Assembly: GCA_963932465.1 (NCBI GenBank)
Contig: OZ010792.1
Span: 189,561,556 to 189,625,555 of the forward strand
Origin: Maratus speciosus
Taxonomy: Eukaryota; Arthropoda; Arachnida; Araneae; Salticidae
DNA length: 64,000 bases
Reading direction: 5' to 3'
The notes beneath the pieces were generated by a model. It was not told the DNA's origin and did not search any database. It was given only the letters and a program-made list of their open reading frames with translations. Shown here piece by piece: positions 46,386 to 59,839 of the stretch. A program made the position numbers and the translations under genes. Numbering within the stretch: position 1 is the first letter of the stretch; each line of letters starts with the position of its first letter.

Positions 46386-49142
46386 ACTTTTTAAAGATGA
46401 ATTAAGCATTTCTATGTATTTATTTACTGATGTCACTATTAGTGTTGCAAACAATTGCCGATTTGTTCCAAGTATCGCAGATTAAAAACCCTACCTGATA
46501 CAGAGTCAATCTCCGCCCAACATTCTTCTTTAACTTTCCGGATAGCATTGTTCTCATGGGCTTACACCTTCGTTTCTTTTATAAAATGTGGTCATTTCTA
46601 AACAAAATCTGTAAACAAGTTTAATATTTAATCTGGTTTTAAAAAACAATATTTCATTTAAACCCAGGACGTTAAAATGCGAAGTCATTACAATTACAAT
46701 TAACGACTAATAACATGCCTAACTTGATTAGACTGTGCAAAAAGAAAAGGAAAAGTTAATTACACTTAATCATCCAATACCAAAACAAACTACGGCATGT
46801 ATACCGGAATTACAGTGCAGCATGTATCCCATTTTGTATGGTACAGATGTCGCACATCACAGTTACTTAGCCTCACTAAGGAAAGTGGTATAGCCATATA
46901 CACAGTACTCAATAAGAAACGCTACACTTAGTTTTGATTTCGAATCATGCACGCATCTAGCAATTAGCGTATGAAAAATATTTAAGCATAACGTGTTTAA
47001 AAGTTTGTATAGAGAAATCATGCTCTTACGTCAAAATAAGGATTGTACCGCTACAAGTAACATCGAAATCGGATTCACGCTATACACTGGTTAAAATATT
47101 TGCATTGTGCACCTATACTGCGCGGTTGACTCTATAAGTTACTCTACAAGATCACTCCCGTGTCGGTCTGTCACAGCCATTTTACTCATAAAGTATGGAA
47201 CGTGGAAACTTCAAATTGCGTTAAGTAATAAAGGCCATTGACCCACCTATTTATAGATTATTAACCATTCAGAAATATATTTAACACAAATGTACAGGGG
47301 CTAATTATGTTACTTGAAAAAAATATATTTGTTATCCGTGTGGGTTATCATGTGAAAACTTTCGCAGCGCCGAACTAAAAAATATGTTTCTTTTAATATT
47401 AGGTAATTTATTTTCAAAGATATTGTGGCAAATGCAATGCAAAAATCTGCCCCCCCCCTTTATTTCGGAATCTTCTAAAACAGAAAGTATGAAAGAATTA
47501 GAGGTAGTAGAAGTTAAACCTTGAAGGAAAACTATAGCGATCATCCTTGGTTACATAGTTTTTGAAAAAATTGCAGTTTTCCGTTACACACAAATTGCGA
47601 TTTGCGGGCGTTCAGCAAAGGCGTTGAGGAACGCTCGGTTTGGACATACATAAAAACACTGGAAGCGTTCTCTATGCACCATAGGCTTTTAAAGCCAAGA
47701 TAACAACTTTTAATGATATATTTGTGTAATGCAATGTCCAGTAGTAGTATAGTCAAACTGTTAAAAACAGACTAATTTAACTAGACTTAATCACATAATT
47801 ACTGTGGGATTTGCGGCTAGTTTGCATTGAGTGGCTCTCTCAACGCGTCACCCGTGCCTTTAAAGGTTAATTAAAAACCTATCTGAAAAAACGCGGCATG
47901 GGCATAGGTGGCGTTGAAACTTTGTGACCTCCTTTCGAAGCGCTCTTAGCATAATGCCTAGATTAAATTTAAACAACGGTTTTGTTTTAAGTACACTGTA
48001 AAAAGAAATGATTATTACTACGGTGAATTTGGGTTTATGAAATAACAAATGAAGTTTAAGTATGCTCTACTTTTAATGTCAGCACCGAAATAAGTTCATC
48101 ATAAAAAAAAGTATGATAAGATTAAAAATAAACAGTTATAAAGAATAGCAATATTCGATACTATTTATGTTTCATATCTCTTTGAACTTTCAAGATATAT
48201 TCATTGATATTTTTCTAGTATATACAGTTATATAGTTAACCCTACCCAATGGGTATATATACAGTTATATATACCCAATCCTACGTTATATAGTTTTTTA
48301 CAAAGTCTTATTATTGTTTTAGCAACGATTTTTTTAATAATACAGTTACTAATTAATATATTTATTGTGTGGAACCCTCTGTGTGTGAGTAACGCTCACA
48401 TTTGACCTTTTTTGTTTCTACTTGCAATGACACAGTCATTATCTTAAAAGAATATCAGTAATTACCCAGATTCCTGAATTAGAGTAATTAACCACTAAAC
48501 ATACCCGTTACTTAAAGCTGATAATGAATAATATTGTCTTTCTCCCTTAAATTTTTTGCTTCAAGAATTTTAAATTAAAAGTCATTTGTAGCTAAGTTAA
48601 ACAAAGAGGGATTCTTTAAGTAAAAACTAAGTATAACGGAGCATTGTTGTAGATTAATTAACTGGGACAACAGATCTAAAATTGTTTAGTTGTATATTCT
48701 CTGGATGAAAGAATTTATACGTATAGAAAGAATTAACTGTATAAGTTGGAATAATAAGTTGCGAAGAATAAACAGTTGTAACTTCAGCTTGTAGCAGAAA
48801 ATAAATTTTAATCAATACTTTTTAGATATTCTTCTTGACGAGAAACAGTTTTTAAAATATGAAATATATGCATATTACTACCACAAATATGTAAAAGTAC
48901 TTTAATTATATTTTTACTTTCGTACGTTTTATACATTATTGATTATTGATTATTTACTTCATTTTTTTAGTGTATTCTATCAAATTATAATAAAAATACC
49001 CGTTTAAAAATTTATTTTCCATTTAAAGGCATTATTTAAATATATGATGTGGTAAGATGAAAAAGAATTTTCGTTTCATTTACTGTTAATTGCTCTTCTT
49101 AATGCTTGTACTTTTGCGATAATGTGAAAAATAAGATTACTA
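46386..49142. other. Single-copy-looking DNA, no gene recognised
   Basis: I find no resemblance to other parts of the window and no recognisable domain; frames on the minus strand (47,332-48,048) are short and unconvincing. A small local repeat of 'atatacagttatat' and its inverse around 48,222-48,290 is the only structure seen. Confidence 0.4.
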
Positions 49143-49510
49143 CACTGTAGAAAAAAAATCTGTAGTTCTACACATGTAAAGTTACATGCTTACTAAACTT
49201 TCATCTGTAACTCTACAAAAAAAACTGTAAAGCTACAAAACTAGTTTTTGTACAGCTACAGAAATCTGTAGCTTTACAAATAAATCTGCTAAAATTACAG
49301 TAATCTTACTAAAATTTTATCTGTAACCCTGGTTGCATTTACATGAAAAGTTCTAGGTATCCCAGTTTATTAAAAGATTCTTAGTAACCTTAGAGACTTT
49401 TTGTTGCAAAAGTGTATCTGTTACATGAATTTTTGTTGTTACATAAAAAGTTCTAGGAATCCCAGTTTCCTAGAAAAACTTTAGCAACATTACAGATTTT
49501 TTTTACAGTG
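49143..49510. mobile_element. mariner-like MITE
   Basis: The ends are CACTGTAGAAAAAAAATCTG and the complement of CACTGTAAAAAAAATCTG, flanked by TA on both sides (49,141-49,142 and 49,511-49,512). Inside, an about 90-bp unit with 'aaaagttctagg' and 'atcccagttt' is present twice (about 49,350 and 49,445), and 'ctgtagctttaca'-type repeats fill the left half. No coding capacity. Confidence 0.8.
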
Positions 49511-49512
49511 TA

Positions 49513-50165
49513 ATTATAATTTTGAATTCAAGGTAAAAATATTCCGTAAACAACTCTTTAGATTTATATAGATAGCCAGAAATTTTACTTCATTATTGAA
49601 ATTAAACTTCTCTTTTTTATAAGTAAAAACATAAAATAGAAAAATCTAAACGGAAATGGTAATTTTTTTTCTCTCTAGATGACGTACATATAAAGCGGAA
49701 GTTTGCGGCAGGCAATACCGAATCTTGCTGTTGTACTGGAAGTGTTGAATACCGAATATCTTTCTCCAATAGATAATTTTGTAGCTGTGGGTGTGGGGTG
49801 GGGGCGGAAGGGCTACGAATTTACATTTTCAGACCATTGCCAAATACAAAATCTCAAATTTTCTGGCAGGAATTTAATTTATCTTTTCATAATTCTTCCT
49901 TTTTTCTTGCATTGAATAACAGGAATTGATCATTGAAAACAGTATATTTTTTTAATTTTTAATAGAGTGTCAAATATGGATTAAACAGCGTACTTCACAG
50001 TATTCTTTCATATGTAGAATTTTTACAAAAACCCCATTGCGTTTTATAGTGTGAAAGCTTTTGCTTTTGCCACACGTCGTCTACCTGAATATATCACGTC
50101 AGAATTTAAATCAACTTAAATTTATTTTAAATTCGGATGTTAAATACATACAGTGTCGCACAATA
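49513..50165. other. No feature recognised
   Basis: AT-rich DNA between two TA-flanked elements; a G-rich patch at 49,790-49,810 only. Confidence 0.4.
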
Positions 50166-50167
50166 TA

Positions 50168-51484
50168 CACTAGCCTCCAAAAGTTAAGGTACAGGGACTG
50201 GATGCTTTCGATTGCACACGTTTTCTCGAATTTCTACAAAAATTATTGGCGAATTGTTCTTGAAATTCTGGGAAGAAAAGAACATGTTTGATTTCATATT
50301 TCCTGGTGAAGATTTAGTCGGGAGGACAATTAGGGGGCTAATAATAAATTTAATAATAAAATAATATTTGCGATCATCTATGTAACAGAAAATGTTGGAA
50401 ATGGTTTGTCACTGTGTTAAATGACTATTTGGATCTCGTTCAACGTTTGTGTGCATTTGTGTAATCATAGCACTAATATTCGTGAAGATGTTATTGTGTC
50501 TGTGAAAAATTCAAAAGTTTTTTTGCTTGTAGCATACAAAGTTTTCAATCAAATTTAACACAACTTTCCGAAAACATGCCAAAGAATAGTAGCAACAGTA
50601 TACTGCAATTAAAACATGAATATATTGAATATTTGATGTGATATGGGCATTCTTATGAGATAATTTTTAACTGCGCATGTGCAGAAGATTTCAAAATTTT
50701 TATTTCATAATTTGGTAGTCAGTATTTTGGGGCAACTTCTATAAAAAGTCCAGTCAAATATTGTGAAAACTTAGAAAGATATAGTGAATTGAAATACTGA
50801 TTGAAAAGTTGTGGAAAATCCCTTATAATAAAGCTATTTTTAGGAAGCAACTCACTATATCGATCCTCTCTTTGTGAATTTTCACGATATTTGACTGAAC
50901 TTTTTATATAAGTTGCCTTAAATAGCTTTCTACCAAACTATATAATAAAAATTTTAGGATCTTCCACGCATGCGCAGTTACAAATTATTTCATACAAATG
51001 CGCATATCGCATCAAATATTCAATATATTCATGTTTTAACTGCAGTATACTATTTCTACTGTTCTTTGTCAGGTTTTTGGAAAGTTGTGTTAAATTTGGT
51101 TAAAAACTCTGTATGCTATAAACAAAAAACTTTTGAATTTTTCACAAAAACGTTTACATCTTCACGAATATGCGTGCTATGCTTACACAAATGCATAAAA
51201 ACGTTGAACAGGACCCAAATAGTCATTTACCACAGTGACAAACCATTTCCAGCCTTTTTTTCTTACATAGGTGATCGCAAATATTTTTTTATTATTAAAT
51301 TTATTAATAGCCCCCTAATTGTACCCCCCCCCCAATAAATCTTCACCGAGAAATATAAAATCAAACATGTTCTTTGCATCCTAGAAGTTCAAGAACAATT
51401 CGCCAATAATGTTGGTAAATATTCGAAAAAATGTGTGCAATCGAAAGCATCCAGTCGATGTACCTTATCTTTTGGAGACCAGTG
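50168..51484. mobile_element. Tc1/mariner-like foldback, ~640-bp arms
   Basis: The ends are CACTAGCCTCCAAAAGTTAA and the complement of CACTGGTCTCCAAAAGATAA, with TA directly outside both (50,166-50,167 and 51,485-51,486). Complementarity continues for most of both arms to a short centre at about 50,800-50,850, with scattered substitutions and small indels. The CACTGG...CCAAAA start resembles Tc1-like termini. Frames are antisense pairs of each other and show no transposase motif. Confidence 0.85.
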
Positions 51485-51486
51485 TA

Positions 51487-53299
51487 TGTTATGCACATTG
51501 AAAAAAAAAGCTTGACATAAACGACTGCAAAATCAGGAATAAAATACTATAGCACTTGTAAATATAGGTTGTATAACGTATTTTTATTTTTATTTTACAT
51601 TGCTTTTATTGTATATATTTTATATTTGTTATCGAAGATAAAATATAATTTCAATTTTCTTAAGTATGAGTTTTTTTTTATTAGTTTTAATACATTTCAT
51701 AAAATGTATAAGATCAGTTCTACATCCCTGTACGTTCAAATATTCATATAATTATGTAAACTTCATCTTTCTTGTTAGTTATCTATATCCAGTGTCCAAT
51801 AAGTACTTAAATGTATTAAACGTGTTACACAGATTTAATATTTCGTGTATTTGTCGGCATTATCTGAAGATAATTCTTATTGCAATTTCACGAATGAAAA
51901 AAGAAATACGTGTTTGAGAAGGATAAGATAGCAAATATAGATAATTTGATATCCATAAATTCGAACTAATTTTTCAGGTATAACATTTTCAGAAACATAA
52001 AACGTTACATTTAGAACTTTCAAAATAAATATTATATCTAAAAAAATTGTAATAAAAATAACTAAATAAAATAATTTTAATGATAATATTCATTTATACC
52101 GATGACTGATGAAAAGCTAGAAACTAAATTTAATTCTGATAGCTCTAACTAACTATTTATTCAGTTGAGCTGATTAGGACTATTATACAGCTTAACGCTG
52201 TAGAAAATCAATCTAACGTTCTAGTAAAAAGCCCAGAAAAGCTATAATTGTGTAACATTTTGTAATCCGTATAATATTTTGAATTTCTAAGAGAAAAATA
52301 TAACACAAAACATTATTGAAAGCACTAATGTTTTTATCACTGTTTATTCATCTTTCAGCGTACATCATAAGGATAAAATAAATAAAAGCGCACATCCGAG
52401 AATTTCCATCCATATATCATTTCCAGTTTCTTTTGATCAGCCTTGTATGCGAATATTGTATATGTTACAACTACCTATTAGAGTACTAAAATGTATTTAC
52501 CACTCTGAAAAAATATATGCTGAAACACTGTTCAAAACACATTTTAAGAAATTTGCTCTTAGACGGTAATGCTCGCCAATTAATGTGTAGCTATGTTGCA
52601 ATTTTTAGAATTTATATGCACCACATCAAAATCAACAGATTTCGGTTATTTAGAACACCGTTTAATCGGGACAAAATGTCAGGAGCGAAATCTAACTTTT
52701 CTGTTGATAATTGAGGCAGCCGCTTTATCAGGAAAAATCTGCAAGGACCAACTTGTTCCAATTAATAGGAATATAACGTATTAAAATTTACTTATCTCAT
52801 AAAAGCCTGAATATTTTTTCAGAAAAATATTTTGAAATTTATCTTTTAAATGCGTTTCAATAAGATCAAATTTTCCAAAAAACATGAAAATTATCATCTT
52901 TCTATCTTTTTAATAGAAAATGAACTTTTATCAATTAGCTTTGAATTTTTTTGTTTTTTTATTTAACACAGTATTAATTATTACTTAGTTTTGCAGCGCG
53001 TGTAAAAACTTTAAGGACAGCAAAAAATATTGATTTTTTTGATAAATTTCAAATCGGATGAAAACAAATTTACTATAATGTGTATCATAAAGTTTAAAAG
53101 CTAATAAAAAAGTCAACAAAATTCATCTGTAAGTATTTTACTACGAAAATAAAGTAAAAAAGACACTAATACTGCCTGTGTAAAAACTTTAAGGACAGCA
53201 AAATAAAAACAATACAGTAACGAAGAGACAAATAATATATTATGCACCCACCATTGCGTTTAATGACTGCAAATATTCTATCTTTCATGGACATTATTA
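51487..53299. other. No gene; one direct repeat pair
   Basis: The block 'gtgtaaaaactttaaggaca' occurs at 53,000 and again at 53,178 in the same orientation. It looks like a Tc1-type end, but without an inverted partner I cannot define an element. Nothing else recognised. Confidence 0.4.
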
Positions 53300-54383
53300 A
53301 TTTTTACCACCGTTTGGGTCTGTTTTTGTACCATTCATCTTTAATCTTAGGTATGAAATCTAATTTTGTGGAATGTAAATTATTTTACCAAAGTACTTGA
53401 TTAACATTTTTTCTAATTTCTTTTTTTCTGTAACCCTTATTTTCAATTATTTCTTTATTTATTTCAAGCAAAAGGATTAACTTTCATATTCTTTCTATTT
53501 TTATTTTGATTATATCTTTTTGGCGTTTTTATCACTCATTTAAATGTCTTAAATTTTCCCCATCAGTAAACTGATACCATTTTCAAACAAATTAAATACT
53601 TGAAATTTCGTTTCTTCTCTAATTCGACGGTGTAAAAATTTAAATTGTTTGATTGCATATATGTTCAATTACATATATGTTAAATTTATGTTTTACTTTT
53701 TATTTACATATTTATTTATTAAGTTTTAATTTCTATGTTTGGCGGTGAAAAATGCTGAACTATATGTTGATTTAAGTGTGAATGGGTTGTTATTATTCTC
53801 CCGTAATAGAGCCTGAAGGCTATAGAGATGGATAAAAAAATCATGCTTAAAAATATTTAAAATGCCATAAAAATGAGTAAATTACGATACACGTTTGAAA
53901 CAAACTTAATTTGAAAGTACATTTATTTCTGTACAACGGTGTAAAAACTTAAACTTTTCGATTTCATCTATGTTAACTTTACATTTTGTTTTATTTATTT
54001 ATTTATTTACTTATTAACATTTAATTTCGTTATGGAATATTAGCCGGAGACAAAAGCTGTACTCTTTATATTGTTTTTAGTGTGGATGAGTTATTATTAT
54101 GCTTACGCAATAAAGCGTGCACGCGATAGAGATAGATTAAAAAAATGCACGCTTAAAAATTATTTCAAACGTCATAAAAATGAGTAAATTGCGATGCAGG
54201 TTTCAAACAAACTTCATTTGAAAGTAATTTTTTTCCCTATACGACGGTGTAAAAATTAAAATTTTGCGATGTTTAGATGTTTAAAAAAATTGCAGTATCA
54301 AAATTTGGAAGGCAAAAATTTTATCGTGAAGTGTTAATGGCATCTGTGTTACGCACACACACGTTTGTCCTTTGTAATAGAGA
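53300..54383 (-). mobile_element. Helitron family 2, minus-strand fragment
   Basis: The right edge is a reversed Helitron 5' end (TCTCTATTACAAAGGACAAA on the minus strand, from 54,383, preceded by A). Inside, two ~300-bp units (about 53,640-53,945 and 53,950-54,260) share 'gtgtaaaaa', 'tttatttactt', 'gagatggataaaaaaat', 'catgcttaaaaa' and 'aaaatgagtaaatt'. The CTAG end was not found, so the left limit is a guess. Confidence 0.6.
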
Positions 54384-54429
54384 TAGCCAAAACTGTAATA
54401 GAATTATGCTGTATGTCATAAAAACTGAA

Positions 54430-54990
54430 CGATAAATCCTACACACTCAATGTTAAGGAAAGCATTTCGTAGTGCACCTCAATAATGCATATCAATTTAA
54501 TTATGTTTAAAGGACTCAGGGCTCGCACCGTTCCTAAAATTTTCGCACTTTGCTACCAGTATTTTAATTAAGAATTCTTCGTGGTATATCCTTTTGACAT
54601 CTATAATAGAATAATACAACTAAGATTATTGTTTTAATTTAGTGGTAGCAAAGTACGAAAATTTTAGGAACGCTGCGAGCCCTGAGGACTGTAACATCAT
54701 TAAAATATGCTGCAAACAATTTTCTCCGTTGACCATAATGTAACGAAATAATTTTCTATATCTTTGTAAACTAACTGTAAATGCTACGGGAAACGAGCTG
54801 TAAATGCCCCATTTGCAATAGGGAATGGTTTACAATAAATCGGAATAACACATACCAATTATGTGGAAATACGAATATATTTACAAAAGTTAGAGTGCGG
54901 AGAGATGCTCCAGCAGACAAACAAATAGAATTCATAAACACTTTTGAACTATGTTGGAAGTTAGTTTCTAATGTCTTTCTAATGTCTATT
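54430..54990 (+). repeat. Lone diverged relative of the 174-bp satellite
   Basis: Outside the inserted MITE (54,517-54,684), the order of blocks matches the satellite monomer: 'aaagcatttcgtagtgcacctcaa', 'atgtttaaag', 'aacatcattaaaatatgc', 'gcaaacaattttc', 'gaccataatgtaacgaa', 'tctttgtaaac'. It is followed at about 54,915 by the same 'cagacaaacaaatagaattcataaacacttttga' tail that follows the big array at 33,755. This places the monomer inside a dispersed element. Confidence 0.65.
54517..54684. mobile_element. MITE with CAGGGCTCGCA ends
   Basis: Long inverted repeats (CAGGGCTCGCA...GTTCCTAAAATTTTCG and complement, about 42 bp with a few mismatches) are flanked by a 6-bp direct repeat AGGACT (54,511-54,516 and 54,685-54,690). 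It interrupts a satellite-like monomer, whose sequence resumes on both sides. It is related to the MITE at 12,826. Confidence 0.8.
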
Positions 54991-57900
54991 CTTCTAGTTT
55001 GTACTTAATTTGCAATTTTTAATTGTAATAACTGAGCTAGATAAAAATCTTCAAAACTATTGCAATATATATGGTAATTTTACAAACACAGTTTTATATT
55101 TTAAATTACGTTTTTCAGATCAATACGTTATTTCTTCTAATCATATACTATAACAAATATAATAAACTGTTACAGATTTCTTTATTACGTTATATTTATA
55201 TATTTTTTACTTCTATACACTGATCAAATTTACATAGATTGGAGAAATGCAGCGTCAATAAATACTCCTAAATCTACTTTTAAAACATAGCACGTTCTAT
55301 TTCACTGACGCTCTATCTCAGGAAATTGAATTTGGATTTTGAGGATCTACCATGCAAAGGTTGGTGTAAATTGGAAAATTGAGTTGAGATGAATAGCATG
55401 GAAATTTAAATTTTCATCGGTAGTAATAATTGTAATTTTGTTAATAATAATATCAAAACATTCAATATTTAAAGATTTTCACATTTATAGAAAGTGTTCT
55501 TCATACTATAAGTTATTATGTTTTAAAGGTTGAACATTTTCAAAATCACAAAATAAATGAAATTTAAAGGAAACTTTTACCATAAATGTAATATTAATGT
55601 ATTATCTAATCTTTATTAGTTTAGTTTATGGAATAATACGAAAATACTGCGACTATTTTGTGATAAATGTCATTCAAAATATTTTTTTTTTCAAATTCAA
55701 TTTAATTCTGTTCTGTGTTAACATTATATATTAAATAAAAATGTCCATAATTAAAGAATAGTGAGAAGAAAAAGTTAACTATTCATATCATATATAGAAA
55801 ATGCAATTATTTCTGTCATATTAAATAAATGATTTTAATTAAAAAAACTTTTGTTGGTATGTATTGCATGCTAATTGAAATATTTTGTGTTAGAAAAAGT
55901 GTTATGAATCTGCATGATAAAAGTGAAAATTGCTAACTCTTTTACATTCCTTTGTCGTAGAAAGATTTCGTTAAAATAGCTTTAACACAACATATGTCCA
56001 TTTCGTATAAAGATTTCACTTACCAGTTTTGGCAACGGTTATTCTCTGCCGCCCCCTATCCCAGAATTTAAGTACACCTCCTCCCTGCATTCCTCTTATG
56101 ATATAAAAGTACTGGTTCAACCAACATTGTTACTAGCTATAATATAAATTGGAATCCAAAAGCTGCTCCTCAGTATGACATAATTTTATGAAATAATTTA
56201 ACAAAAAATTCAAAACAAAACAAAAAAATCTTAATGCACTCTTTAAAATTATCAGGTACTATATTTTCATATAATGCATTCAATAATACTGGGATCCACA
56301 GGATAACACTTAAAAATATAAAAAAAATACAATTGGACCAAAGTATTGTGATTTTCACGTGAATGGGAAGAACATTTCAGGTAAAGCGGTCGAGATATAT
56401 AGACAGATGAAAAATAGAAAACGAAAATACAAGAATTCATCTCAATATATTATTTTGAAAGTCATGCCTTAACTGAAGGTGCTTTATGGTTCCCTTCTTT
56501 TAATCGCTGCAAAATCAAATCAATTTAAAGTATTTTTTGTCTTTGGAACAAGCTGACTTTTATTTTAATTTATCTGTTAAACATAGATAAAGCAGTTTCG
56601 CCAACCCTTTGGAGAATTTGTTTCAAGTCACACACACGTATATATAATTTCAATTCCAACCAGAAAAAAAGTTAATGAAACGTTCATTGTTTTTATGTGG
56701 TTATTTAATAAATTCTTTTACTTTATAATATAATGTTATCAATTTCCAGTTAAACGTTATAATTGGATATATACATGTAAAAGTAACAAAATAATATTAA
56801 TTTTATCGTTAAGGTTAATGCTGTTAATAAATCCCGTTTTTCTGAAAAACCTGTTTGTTGAACTTGAAAATGTTTGTTCGAGAATTGATAGAATGCGAAA
56901 AACCTACATTTCGGCTTGGAAAAACTGATTATTGCACTATAAAAACTACCTGGATTATAATGTCACGGAGTATAAAAAAAAACTAAAAATTCAAAAACTC
57001 ACACTTTTATGCTATACATTAAAATCCGTAACATATGCTTGAAAACTTTTCTGTTCTCTGACTTTCTATAAAAATCTTCATTGCAAATGATGTTGTACAG
57101 AAAGGTACATAATTTCTTTATGTGACATATTGGATAATGGAATGACTGGAAAATAACAAAAGTTTTTATCAAACTTAGATAATTTTTTTCTCGCTCCGAA
57201 CAATGTAACAATATATTTTTTAAATCTTTACTTCAATTCATGATTAATGTCTTTAAAAGGCAACAAAATTTAACGAGTTTGAAATAGTTTTAAGATAACT
57301 AAGAAGTTTGTAATACTACATTTTTATGCATATAATTGAACTGTAATCGGTTCGATGTTCTTCCTTTTTTCTCTTGCTTACCAAATATTTTTTCTCCTGT
57401 CTAATTTTGCTTTTCCTTTATTTTCTTTAAAATATAAAACCGTGTATGAATGAATAAAAGCTATAATTAAAAAAATAATCTATAATCATTATATCTAGGT
57501 TAAGCCTATTTATTTGCTTACCTTTTTATTTATGTACTCAGCGGTGCACAAACTGTGGGTCACAGCCTTCCAGTGCGTCACTGGCAATGTTTTGTAGGGT
57601 CATTAAATTTTCGATAAGTTCGTGGAAAATGCATTATTAATTTCATCTACTATTAAATATATAAATATTATCATCTGCTACATCTCTAAATGAAAAGAAT
57701 TTGAAGAAATATAAACAACTTCGTGAAAAGAGAGTCTTTTATTATAGTTTGTGCAGATAGCGACTGTCTTGTTGTTGCAAAACATATGTTGTTTAGATTC
57801 TGTCGTTGCGATAAAAGAATGTTACAAATAGCATTGACCTTAAACTTGTATATTTTACTAATACAGAAATTAATAAATGTATTTTTCGACTTTGCTTAAT

Positions 57901-58224
57901 AGATGATAGTCATATGTTATTATTATTCCGCAATATTATTATTTCGATAATTCTCGGTCAGAAATCTTATTACTATGTTCTTGTATGTGTTTTGTACAAA
58001 AGTTTAGATATTTATTAGGATAGATTATAGAAAAGCCTCGAAATATCTATACATCAGTTGAGTCCCATAAGAATAAAGTTTAAGAAACATTTTTCTAGCT
58101 ATATAGGCATATTCATGCAGTTATTGATTATGTTAAATAAATATAATCAATAATTAATTTAAACTGTGAAACAAATATTAAACTTTACTGACTACGCTCA
58201 GAATTCTGTGATATTATAGTTTTA
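54991..58224. other. Single-copy-looking DNA, no gene recognised
   Basis: About 3.2 kb of AT-rich sequence without terminal repeats, tandem arrays, tRNA folds or convincing frames. Short frames (56,170-56,358, 56,999-57,211) have no domain. A distant-exon possibility cannot be excluded without a search. Confidence 0.4.
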
Positions 58225-58778
58225 CTAGGGGGCTCTGCCCCCAGCAAGCTACGCTCGCCAACCCCCGTTCAGACACCGCAGAATCTAAAAACACGCTAAT
58301 CTGATCGGTTTTAAAAATATTATAGAAGATTGAATTATACTGAAAAAAGCTGTGCAGATCTCCCTGTAAACGGGTTTCTATTCATTTTCCTTTGATTTCA
58401 AAAATTTAAGGCCGAACTTGTTGCTGTTAAGACATCCGATGGTTGTTTTCGTGTTTGATTAAAGAGGATCAGTTAAACGTTTGAAAAGAAGCTAAAATAA
58501 AATGAATTAAGTGCGCAGAGTCTTTGTCTCCCGGTATTTTAAAACAATTTCGATAACAATAGCCTAAGTCATGTGACTATCATCAACAGTTCCGTGCGAA
58601 CCACTTCGCTTTTTATATTCCTGGTGCCATTTTGGTACTTTAATGTTAGCCAGGTACAGGTGATAAGCCGCCAAATATTATTCTATCGCCATAATTTCAT
58701 CTATATTATAATAGTCCAAGTCATGTAACTGCCATAAATAAATACGCTCTGATCCCTTTGCTTTTCATATGAAAGTTT

Positions 58779-58987
58779 GGTCCAGACATCGTATACGGCC
58801 CCATATTGGCGCGATTTTTTTCCGACGTTAATTTGGGGAAAACATCAACAGCATAAACAACAACATCCGGCTTATCAAATCAAGCAAAATAACAATACTA
58901 TGGTGCCAGTTAAGTACCCGTTGCGTATATGACATTTGCGTCAGAAAAAAATCGCGTCAATATGGGTCTGTGTATGACATCTGTGCC
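58779..58987. mobile_element. hAT-like MITE, 209 bp
   Basis: The inverted ends start GGTCCAGACATCGTATACGG and end with the near complement. Identical 8-bp direct repeats GAAAGTTT flank it (58,771-58,778 and 58,988-58,995). The empty site with one copy of the octamer is visible in sister sequences near 22,630 and, reversed, 41,275. Its ends are related to those of the element at 59,236. Confidence 0.85.
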
Positions 58988-59235
58988 GAAAGTTTTCCCT
59001 TTTGATTAAAAAATCAAATTTCTTTTTCGAATAAAACTACATAAAAGTTTCCATGGTCGCAAAGAATTCTTGGTGTATGGTTGGCGCCCCAACACTGTTA
59101 CGCTAGAACGGGTGCAAATCTCGCCAATAGCTATTTTTCAAGTCGTCTGTTAGCATTTTTTTTTCGAGTCGTAAATTAAAAGATTGCTTTGAAGTTGAAA
59201 TTATATGTCATCGTTTGTTACATCATTTAATATTT

Positions 59236-59839
59236 GGCCAGATGCCATACACTTACCGGGTTTGGCGTGATTCTTTTTTTTTACGAAAATTTGGCGAAAA
59301 CCTCGTTTTCGAATACCAGTTACATATGTATTTTTGGTACGTCTTAGTTATCAAGGCGACCAAAAATCTATCACCAAACTATAAGATTAAATGCCAATAA
59401 TGGTTGATCGTAAATGTCACATTCACTTGACTTTAAGCGAGTTAAGGGTCTTTACGTCATCAAGTGATTTTTATTTCGAAGTTTTATTTGTATATTTATT
59501 AATGTTATACTATTTTCTTTGTTCTTTCGTTATTTAAAATAAAAATTACGTCAATTTGTATAATTTGGCGATTTATATAAATTCGCGAAATGGGTCGATG
59601 GAATAACTAAGTAGTACCGTATTTTTTAATTATTTTCTATTATTTTTTATTTTTAAAGAAAAATAACCAAAAAAGAAATTAACTATGGAACAGAACAATT
59701 TATGTAATTTTTAAAAAGAAAATAAAGTAAATAAACATTTATTATTAAATAAACAACAATAGCCGGGTTACCATGTCAACCAAAATAATGTCATTTTGGC
59801 GCCAATTAGGTACTCCGGTGCGTATATGATATCAGTGCC
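59236..59839. mobile_element. hAT-like MITE with GGC..GCC ends, host of a nested MITE
   Basis: It has exact 8-bp flanks TAATATTT (59,228-59,235 and 59,840-59,847) and inverted termini matching the element at 40,731-41,033, in reverse. The extra length is explained by the 283-bp MITE inserted at 59,336. Confidence 0.85.
59336..59618. mobile_element. hAT-like MITE, copy B (nested)
   Basis: Inverted ends (GGTAC...CTTAGTTATC... and complement of GGTACTACTTAGTTATTCC) with an exact 8-bp target duplication GTATTTTT (59,328-59,335 and 59,619-59,626). The uninterrupted site is visible at about 40,945-40,975. It is the same family as 11,976-12,273. Confidence 0.9.

Noticed and set aside
52996..53212. 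Tc1-like element between the two 'aactttaaggacagc' blocks
   Set aside because: The blocks are direct, not inverted, and no partner end was found.
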